Translations under genes and position numbers: made by a program
In this document: positions 1-5,026 of the stretch, piece after piece
Layout: the number at the start of each line of letters is the position of its first letter
How positions within the stretch are numbered: the first letter of the stretch is position 1
The notes under the pieces: model-generated
Told to the model about the DNA's origin: nothing
Databases searched by the model: none
Seen by the model: the letters and a program-made list of their open reading frames with translations, nothing else
Assembly: GCA_017378975.1 (NCBI GenBank)
Contig: JAFNXT010000141.1
Coordinates: forward strand, 1 to 11,181
Reading direction: 5' to 3'
DNA from: Oscillospiraceae bacterium
Lineage (GTDB): Bacteria; Bacillota; Clostridia; Oscillospirales; Oscillospiraceae
Length of the DNA: 11,181 bases

Positions 1-840
1 GGTGCCACGGTGGACCAGCGTGCCGCCGTAGCCCAGGATCACGCAGATCACGCTCTCCACGAAGAGCATCACCAGGATCCGCATGAGCACCGAGGCCTGA
101 GTATGATCCATGTTGGCTTTCTCATTCTCTTCGTTGAGCTTGCGGAAGGCCATGAGCTCGTGGGCCTCCTTGACGAAGGCCTTGATCACGGCCAGGCCGG
201 AGAAGCGCTCCTGCGTGAAGTCGGAGAGCTTGGAGAAGGCGGCTTGCCGGATGTCCCATTTTTTCTGCATATACCGGCCCAACAGGGCAGAGGCCACCAG
301 CAGGAAGCTCATGGGGATCAGGCACAGGAGGGTCAGCCCCCGGTCCATGCGGTACATCTTGAAGATCGCGAGCCCTCCGAGGAAGGCGGCATCGAAGAAC
401 ATCAGCACGCCCCAGGCGAAGCATTCCTGGATGGTGTCCAGATCATTGGTGAACAGACTCATGAGGTCGCCGATCTTGCTGTGGCGGTAGAAATTCTGGC
501 TCAGCCTACGGCAACGGTCGAACATCCGTTCCCGGAGGTCCGTTTCGATCCGGATGGCGGTGCCAATGAAGCAGATCCGCCACAGGAAGCGCCCGGATAC
601 CATGGCCAGGATGATCCAGACCATGTCCATGCAGATATGGTCCAGCAGGAAGGTCAGGTCGAAGGGGACCGTGGCACCGCCGAAGGTGACGGTACCCTGA
701 TCCATGCCGTTGATCACCATGGCGTAGAGCTCCGGGATCTTCAGCTGCATGATGTCCACGGCCACCAGCGCCACGATGCCCAGAAGCAATCGGGGCAGGT
801 GGCGCAGGTAGTATCTGTTGATGTGTTTTCCGAACAGCAT
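1..840 (-). CDS. ABC exporter, transmembrane half (partial; C-terminus and ATPase domain lie off the left edge)
   Basis: Reading leftward from ATG at 838-840, the frame stays open for 280 codons to the window edge. The product looks like the N-terminal type-1 exporter membrane domain of a multidrug/lipid ABC half-transporter (MdlA/MdlB/MsbA type). Hydrophobic segments lie at about residues 14-32, 68-96, 140-160, 168-190 and 250-275. The conserved intracellular-loop signature FYRHSKIGDLMSLFTNDLD (118-136) matches the family pattern G-[DE]-L-[ML]-S-R-x-[TN]-[ND]-D, and the second loop has FSKLSDFTQERFSGLAVIKA (202-221). A ribosome binding site (AAAGGAG) lies 6 bases upstream of the start. The nucleotide-binding domain with Walker A/B should follow outside the window, so substrate and partner cannot be named. 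These exporters usually occur as adjacent heterodimer genes, so a second half-transporter may follow to the left. Confidence 0.93.
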   Translation of the reverse strand, partial: MLFGKHINRYYLRHLPRLLLGIVALVAVDIMQLKIPELYAMVINGMDQGTVTFGGATVPFDLTFLLDHICMDMVWIILAMVSGRFLWRICFIGTAIRIETDLRERMFDRCRRLSQNFYRHSKIGDLMSLFTNDLDTIQECFAWGVLMFFDAAFLGGLAIFKMYRMDRGLTLLCLIPMSFLLVASALLGRYMQKKWDIRQAAFSKLSDFTQERFSGLAVIKAFVKEAHELMAFRKLNEENEKANMDHTQASVLMRILVMLFVESVICVILGYGGTLVHRGT

Positions 841-868
841 GGCAGGCTCCTTTCTGTGTTTTGGAGTT

Positions 869-897
869 ATCATAGCATAGGTTTCGTTTTTTTACAA
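869..897 (-). promoter_or_regulatory. Promoter of the ABC exporter gene
   Basis: Read on the minus strand: -35 TTGTAA (892-897), a 17-base spacer and -10 TATGAT (869-874), 28 bases upstream of the start codon. The spacer is A-rich. This is a good vegetative sigma-A-type match and implies the exporter is transcribed separately from spoIVA. Confidence 0.7.
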
Positions 898-917
898 TCG
901 GGTCTGTGACGTGAGAA

Positions 918-947
918 CGCTCCGGAGCCTTTGGAGGCTCCGGAGCG
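918..947 (-). terminator. Hairpin after spoIVA, probable terminator
   Basis: A perfect 13-bp stem CGCTCCGGAGCCT / AGGCTCCGGAGCG (918-930 and 935-947) closes a 4-base loop. It lies between the spoIVA stop and the exporter promoter. In the minus direction it is followed by TTCTCAC, a poor U-tract, so intrinsic termination may be weak. No T-run follows in the plus direction either. Position and stem strength support a terminator or 3'-end stabiliser for spoIVA. Confidence 0.6.
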
Positions 948-1000
948 AAGAGGGTGGTGCGGATGGATCGGCGGTCTTCGCCCGGTCTTTGGGCATTCGG

Positions 1001-2464
1001 TCACAGGATCAAGCAGATCAGGCCGGTGGCACCTTCGTTGACGATGCGGCTCAGACTGCCACGGAATTTGGAGCGGACCTGATCCGGAGTGCGGATCAGC
1101 TTGGCGGTGATGCCCTCCTGGATCAGCTCGTAGACGGTCTTGCCGAAGATGTTGCTCTGCCACAGCTTCTCTTTGGGCGCGCCGGAGAGCCGGTCGATCA
1201 GGTCCAGCGATTGCTTCTCGTCGCCTACCATGGGCTCGATCTCCGTGTCGATGTCCACCCGGATCATATGGATCGAGGGGGCGCTGGCTTTCAGCTTCAC
1301 GCCGCAGGAGCCGCCCTTTCGCAGGAGCTGGGGATCGTCCATGGCCAGCTCCTCGGCGGTGGGCATGACGATGCCGTAGCCCGTGGCCTTGACGGAGGAA
1401 AGGGCATCGGAGATCTTGTCGTATTCCTTCCGGATCGCGGAAAGCTCCGTCAAAAGGCGGATCAGCTGGGCATCGTTTTGGATCGTGAGCCCGGCTTTGG
1501 CGCTGAGGATCTCGTAATACAGCGCTTCCGGCAGTTCCAGCGCGCAGGTGACGGTTCCGGTGGACAGGTCCGTACAGCGGATATGGAAGCTTTGCACTAT
1601 ATCCAGCTCCCGGAGCCCCGACAGGGCGGTCTCCGCCTGACCGAGGGTGGTGATCTGGCCTGCGTGACGCAAAAGGCCTTCCCAGAGGGCGGTCTTCAGG
1701 GGGTGTTCATTTTCCAGCGCATCCACCCACCGGGGCAGGTGGACCTTGACTTCTGTCAGGGGGAAGGAGTACAGCAGGTCCCGCAGGAGGTCACAGATGC
1801 CGCTGAGGGTCAGGATCTGACAGTCTGCCACCGTGGGGGTGATGCCGAACCGGGTCTGGATATGGTCCTTTACCGCTTGAGCCGCTTCACCTCTGGGATC
1901 ACGGGAGTTGACGATCACAAGGAAGGGCTTGCCGGTGGCGGCCATGTCACGGATCGCCCGTTCCTCCGCTTCCAGATAGTCATGACGGGGGATGTCGGTG
2001 ACGGTGCCGTCGGTGGTCACCACGATGCCGATGGAGCAGTGCTCCTGCATGACCTTTTTGGTGCCCAGCTCCGCCGCTTCGGTCATGGGGATCTCGTAGT
2101 CATACCATGGGGTGGTGACCATACGTGGGACCCCGTCCTCGCTGGCTCCCACGGCACCGTCTACCATGTAGCCTACGGAGTCGATCATCCGGACCCGGAG
2201 CAGGGATGTGCCGTCGGGGGAGATCTCCACCGCTTCCTCCGGGACGAATTTGGGCTCGGAGGTCATGATCGTCTTGCCGGAGCCGCTTTGGGGGAGCTCA
2301 TCTCTGGCCCGTTCTTTACGGTAGGGGTCATCGATACAGGGGATCACCAGCTCCTCCATGATCCGCTTGATGAGGGTGGATTTGCCGGTACGGACCGGGC
2401 CTACCACGCCGATGTAGATGTTGCCGCCGGTCCGGGCGGCCATATCCTGATAGATCGTTTCCAT
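1001..2464 (-). CDS. spoIVA: Stage IV sporulation protein A, spore coat morphogenetic ATPase
   Basis: The 487-residue product matches the usual length of SpoIVA (about 490). In this family the protein hydrolyses ATP to polymerise on the outer forespore membrane and forms the basement layer on which coat and cortex assemble. The Walker A loop GPVRTGKST is at residues 22-30, with K28 as the catalytic lysine. The switch/Walker B-like MIDSVGYMVDGA (93-104, D95) follows, then VVTTDGTVTDIPR and the NSRDP element typical of this TRAFAC-derived ATPase. The C-terminus GLICLIL closely resembles the conserved SpoIVA tail that inserts at the membrane-binding partner SpoVM. The start is fixed by AGGAGG (2472-2477), 7 bases upstream of ATG. 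Upstream lie a leader hairpin and a candidate mother-cell sigma promoter. The gene stands alone between tsaD and the ABC exporter. Confidence 0.97.
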   Translation of the reverse strand: METIYQDMAARTGGNIYIGVVGPVRTGKSTLIKRIMEELVIPCIDDPYRKERARDELPQSGSGKTIMTSEPKFVPEEAVEISPDGTSLLRVRMIDSVGYMVDGAVGASEDGVPRMVTTPWYDYEIPMTEAAELGTKKVMQEHCSIGIVVTTDGTVTDIPRHDYLEAEERAIRDMAATGKPFLVIVNSRDPRGEAAQAVKDHIQTRFGITPTVADCQILTLSGICDLLRDLLYSFPLTEVKVHLPRWVDALENEHPLKTALWEGLLRHAGQITTLGQAETALSGLRELDIVQSFHIRCTDLSTGTVTCALELPEALYYEILSAKAGLTIQNDAQLIRLLTELSAIRKEYDKISDALSSVKATGYGIVMPTAEELAMDDPQLLRKGGSCGVKLKASAPSIHMIRVDIDTEIEPMVGDEKQSLDLIDRLSGAPKEKLWQSNIFGKTVYELIQEGITAKLIRTPDQVRSKFRGSLSRIVNEGATGLICLIL

Positions 2465-2482
2465 AGCATTGCCTCCTGATCC

Positions 2483-2503
2483 GGCAGGAGAGGGGCTCCT
2501 GCC
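2483..2503 (-). promoter_or_regulatory. Hairpin in the spoIVA leader
   Basis: GGCAGGAG (2483-2490) and CTCCTGCC (2496-2503) form an 8-bp stem with a 5-base loop, 5 bases upstream of the AGGAGG of spoIVA. One stem arm, CTCCTGCC, itself contains anti-Shine-Dalgarno-like CTCCT and could pair with the RBS as an alternative fold. Function is inferred only; it may simply stabilise the 5' end. Confidence 0.35.
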
Positions 2504-2517
2504 ATGGGTCTTGCTCT

Positions 2518-2546
2518 AGGGTATGTCCCATCGGAGGCGGATAGAA
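2518..2546 (-). promoter_or_regulatory. Candidate mother-cell (sigma-E-like) promoter for spoIVA
   Basis: Read on the minus strand: CATACCCT (2518-2525) matches the sigma-E/sigma-K -10 pattern CATAnnnT. A weaker -35, TTCTATC (2540-2546), lies 14 bases upstream, the spacing known for sigma-E. The predicted transcript would begin near 2510 and include the leader hairpin. spoIVA is a sigma-E gene in Bacillus, which makes the match more credible, but the -35 agrees at only about four of seven positions. Confidence 0.45.
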
Positions 2547-2678
2547 CAAACAGAGCGTGTCATCCTGAGGAAGCGGAAGCTGACGAAGGATCTTCGCATG
2601 ACTTTGACCTGAAGGGGTCTGATCGATGCGCAGATCCTTCGACTCGCTTCGCTCGCTCAGGATGACACGCTGTTTTGT
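2546..2678. repeat. REP/MITE-like inverted-repeat element between tsaD and spoIVA
   Basis: The outer arms AGCGTGTCATCCTGAG (2554-2569) and its exact reverse complement (2656-2671) give a perfect 16-bp terminal inverted repeat. The similarity extends outward (ACAAACAG against CTGTTTTGT). An inner pair GAAGGATCTTCGCAT (2585-2599) and ATGCGCAGATCCTTC (2626-2640) matches at 14 of 15 positions. The whole unit can fold into one long hairpin. The motif GTCATCCTGAG...GAAGGATCT is a type I recognise from dispersed intergenic repeats in several bacterial phyla. It encodes no protein. On the minus strand it is followed by CTGTTTGTTCT, so it could also help terminate tsaD transcription. Copy number elsewhere in the genome cannot be seen from here. 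Confidence 0.75.
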
Positions 2679-2704
2679 ATCAGTGATCCGGGATGATCGG
2701 AGTG

Positions 2705-3721
2705 TCAGATGGTCTCGCCAAGGATGGACTTGGTGGCGTAGGCATTGAGGCTCATATCGGCGGTGTTGCCGGCCTGATACTCATAATATGCCTGAGCGCC
2801 GATCATGGCGGCATTGTCACCGCAAAGGCTCAGGGGAGGCAGGCAGACTTCTACGCCCATATTTTGGGCGGCGGACAGGATGTCGGCACGGATCCGGCTG
2901 TTGGCGGCGACGCCGCCGGCCACCGCCAGACGCTTCCGGCCGGTCTGCTCCAACGCCCGGACCACTCTGGGCACCAGCGTATCGGAGACGGCGGCGGTGA
3001 AGGAGGCACAGAGGCTGGGGATGTCCAGCTCCTCGCCCACCTGATCGGCATGGTGGATCAGGTTCAGGGAGGCGGTCTTCAGGCCGGAGAAGCTCATGTC
3101 GTAGGGGTTGGCACCGGGCTTGCTTCTGGGAAGGCTATATTTTTGGTCATCGCCCTGTTGGGCAGCGCGGTCCAGCGCGGCACCGCCGGGGTAGGGCATG
3201 CCCAGCACACGGCCCACCTTGTCGAAGCATTCACCGGCGGCATCATCAAGGGTGGTGCCCAGGATCTGCATTTTGGTATAGTCCTGCACGTCCACGATCA
3301 TGGTATGTCCGCCGGAGACCACCAGACACAGGAAGGGAGGCTCCAGCTCCGGGAAGGCCAGATAGTTGGCGGCGATGTGGCCCCGGATGTGGTGGACCGG
3401 GATCAACGGCTTGCCGAGCGCCAGAGCGGCGGCCTTGGCGAAGTTCACGCCCACCAGCACCGCACCGATCAGGCCGGGCGCGTAGGTCACTGCCACGGCA
3501 TCGATCTGGGCACGGGTCAGGCCGGTGCGGGTCAGCGCCTGATCGGCCAGACCCCAGATCGCTTCGATGTGCATCCGTGAGGCGATCTCCGGCACCACGC
3601 CGCCGTAGATCCGGTGGAGCTCCACCTGAGAGGCGATGCAGTCCGTCAGGACTTCACGGCCGTCACGGACGATCGCCACGGCGGTCTCATCGCAGGAGGA
3701 TTCGATGGCTAAAATGTTCAT
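2705..3721 (-). CDS. tsaD: tRNA N6-threonylcarbamoyladenosine synthase catalytic subunit TsaD
   Basis: The 338-residue product has the standard length of bacterial TsaD (Kae1/Qri7/YgjD, ASKHA fold). It transfers threonylcarbamoyl from TC-AMP to A37 of ANN-reading tRNAs, with TsaB and TsaE as partners. It opens with MNILAIESSCDETA, the family signature. Metal-binding histidines H111 and H115 lie in HHIRGH, the phosphate-binding SGGHT at 136-140, and the acidic metal ligand D302 in CGDNAAM. The full set of active-site residues is present. The start has AAGGAAG about 9 bases upstream and lies 12 bases after the stop of the SanA-like gene, so the two are probably co-transcribed. tsaB and tsaE, often adjacent to rimI and tsaD in Firmicutes, are not in this window. 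Confidence 0.97.
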   Translation of the reverse strand: MNILAIESSCDETAVAIVRDGREVLTDCIASQVELHRIYGGVVPEIASRMHIEAIWGLADQALTRTGLTRAQIDAVAVTYAPGLIGAVLVGVNFAKAAALALGKPLIPVHHIRGHIAANYLAFPELEPPFLCLVVSGGHTMIVDVQDYTKMQILGTTLDDAAGECFDKVGRVLGMPYPGGAALDRAAQQGDDQKYSLPRSKPGANPYDMSFSGLKTASLNLIHHADQVGEELDIPSLCASFTAAVSDTLVPRVVRALEQTGRKRLAVAGGVAANSRIRADILSAAQNMGVEVCLPPLSLCGDNAAMIGAQAYYEYQAGNTADMSLNAYATKSILGETI

Positions 3722-3733
3722 GATCTCACTTCC

Positions 3734-4468
3734 TTATGAGGTGAAGTTAGAGTTTTCGTCATTGGTCAGGTCGCCGTTGCCGCCGATCGGGATGGGGTCG
3801 CCCAGATAGGTGGGCTCCGGCTGGAAGATGCAGGCGAAGAAGTCCTTGTTCCGGGCCAGGATCTCACGCAGTTCCCGGCCGGTCTGTCCGGCGTAGCCCC
3901 GCAGGTCGGCGTTGACACCGTAGGCTTCGATCCCCAGCTTCCGGGCGTTGTAGATGGCCCGGTACAGGTGGTAGCCTTGGGTCACGATCACGATCTTCTT
4001 AGTCTGGAACACTTCTTTGGCACGGTACATGCTTTCGTATGTAGAGAAACCGGCGTGGTCCATGAAGACATCGGCGGTGGGGACACCACGGTCCACGGCG
4101 AACTGCTTCATGGCATCTACCTCGTCATAGTCGGTCCGCCCGTGGTCGCCGCTCATGAGGAGCTTGGGGGCCACGCCCAGATCGTACAGCTCCACACCAC
4201 GGATCAGGCGATCGTGGAGCATGGCGCTGGGATCACCGCTGTCGTGGACCTTACAGCCAAGGACCAAAATGCAGTCCACGTCCTGCAGAGCGGCAGCTTC
4301 CTCCAAGGTCAGCAGGTAGTCATCGGCGGTGGCACGGACCGCCAGATCGATGGACAGGACACAGATCCCACCCAGCAGGGCGAGGATCAGGAGGGTCAGC
4401 AGGAAGGTCAGGAAGGGGCGCTTCTTTCCGGACTTTTCTGTGTTTTTTGTTTTCTTTGTCTTTTTCAT
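3734..4468 (-). CDS. SanA/YdcF-type membrane-anchored DUF218 protein
   Basis: 244 residues from ATG at 4466-4468, which has AGGA 8 bases upstream; a longer GTG start at 4513 lacks a ribosome site. A lysine-rich N-terminus (residues 1-17) is followed by one membrane helix (about 18-42), giving an N-in/C-out anchor by the positive-inside rule. The DUF218 domain spans roughly 64-205: DCILVLGCKV, then HDRLIRGVELYDLG, the LLMSGD loop (103-108), DEVDAMKQFAVDRGVP, and VTQGYHLYRA (162-171), whose TQ-x-YH-x-x-R pattern is typical. The tail EPTYLGDPIPI (218-228) resembles the C-terminus of E. coli SanA. SanA affects envelope permeability and vancomycin sensitivity in enterobacteria; the enzymatic activity of the family is uncertain, so the role here is not assigned. 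It lies between rimI and tsaD. Confidence 0.88.
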   Translation of the reverse strand: MKKTKKTKNTEKSGKKRPFLTFLLTLLILALLGGICVLSIDLAVRATADDYLLTLEEAAALQDVDCILVLGCKVHDSGDPSAMLHDRLIRGVELYDLGVAPKLLMSGDHGRTDYDEVDAMKQFAVDRGVPTADVFMDHAGFSTYESMYRAKEVFQTKKIVIVTQGYHLYRAIYNARKLGIEAYGVNADLRGYAGQTGRELREILARNKDFFACIFQPEPTYLGDPIPIGGNGDLTNDENSNFTS

Positions 4469-4493
4469 TGGATGGATCCTATTTAAAGTGGTC

Positions 4494-4570
4494 GTAGGGT
4501 GGGATATGCCCACCGTGTGTGTTTTTTATCGCCCTGTTGGGCGACGGCGGGGGCAAGCCCCCGCCATACA
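4494..4570. repeat. Cluster of three GC-rich hairpins, probable dispersed intergenic repeat
   Basis: Between rimI and the SanA-like gene lie three hairpins in 77 bases: GGTGGG/CCCACC (4498-4503, 4509-4514), TCGCCC/GGGCGA (4529-4534, 4539-4544) and a perfect 9-bp stem GGCGGGGGC/GCCCCCGCC (4546-4554, 4557-4565). Edges read CGTAGGG on one side and CCATACA on the other, like the CGTAGGGGCGG-type repeats common in intergenic DNA of Oscillospiraceae-like genomes. On the minus strand no T-run follows the stems (AAAAAA follows instead), so this is not a canonical terminator for rimI. It may still cause pausing or mRNA processing between rimI and the downstream genes. Confidence 0.6.
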
Positions 4571-4591
4571 TGGAGATAGATGGGATGAGGG

Positions 4592-5026
4592 TCAGAAGGG
4601 GAGGGTGAGGATCAGGGCGTCTTCTTTGGGGTTTCGGTAGTAGTTTTTTCGAAGGCCGATCTGGGTGAAGCCCAGACTCTCGTAGAGCTTTTGGGCCGCT
4701 TCGTTGGAGGTACGGACTTCGAGGGTCAGGCGGTGGCTCCCACGGAGCTTCAGGTCATGGATCAGGGCTTCCACCAGTTGGCGGGCGATCCCACGGCGGC
4801 GGTAGTCGGGGTGGACGGCGATGTTCATCATGTCCGTTTCGTCGATCACGGTCTGGGAGCCCACATAGCCTGCCACGGTGTCTCCGTCCACTGCCACCAG
4901 CCAGCAGGACAGGGGGTTCGCCAGCTCCGTGGCGATGCTGTTTTCGCTCCACGGGTCCGGGAAGCACAGGGCCTCCAGCCCCGCGATCTGGGGCACATGG
5001 TCTCGTTCCATTTTGATGATCTTCAT
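4592..5026 (-). CDS. rimI: Ribosomal protein S18 alanine N-acetyltransferase RimI
   Basis: 144 residues, single GNAT domain. It transfers acetyl from acetyl-CoA to the N-terminal alanine of S18. The N-terminus has the RimI-typical ALCFPDPWS (19-27). The acetyl-CoA pyrophosphate loop RRRGIA is at 76-81, following MNIAVHPDY. E103 and Y115 sit at the positions of the proposed catalytic base and acid of enterobacterial RimI. The end NEAAQKLYESLGF...RKNYY is also characteristic. I chose ATG at 5024-5026 because it overlaps the polA stop as ATGA. An in-frame start at 5053 would sit inside polA and add a non-conserved extension. The ribosome site is weak, so translation is probably coupled to polA. 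Many clostridial genomes keep rimI beside tsaB/tsaD; here tsaD follows after one gene. Confidence 0.94.
   Translation of the reverse strand: MKIIKMERDHVPQIAGLEALCFPDPWSENSIATELANPLSCWLVAVDGDTVAGYVGSQTVIDETDMMNIAVHPDYRRRGIARQLVEALIHDLKLRGSHRLTLEVRTSNEAAQKLYESLGFTQIGLRKNYYRNPKEDALILTLPF

Noticed and set aside
10..909. Plus-strand open frame opposite the ABC exporter, plus shorter frames at 110-490 and 122-424
   Set aside because: The minus-strand frame from 840 reads as an ABC exporter membrane domain throughout. The others are His/Glu-rich shadows.
911..2479. Plus-strand open frame of 522 codons opposite spoIVA
   Set aside because: Antisense shadow of a clear SpoIVA reading frame. It begins within the terminator hairpin and lacks a ribosome site.
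3149..3163. 15-base sequence ATCGCCCTGTTGGGC inside tsaD identical to 4528-4542 in the intergenic hairpin cluster
   Set aside because: Within tsaD it encodes family-compatible residues with no sign of insertion, so I treat the match as coincidence, though it is slightly longer than expected by chance.
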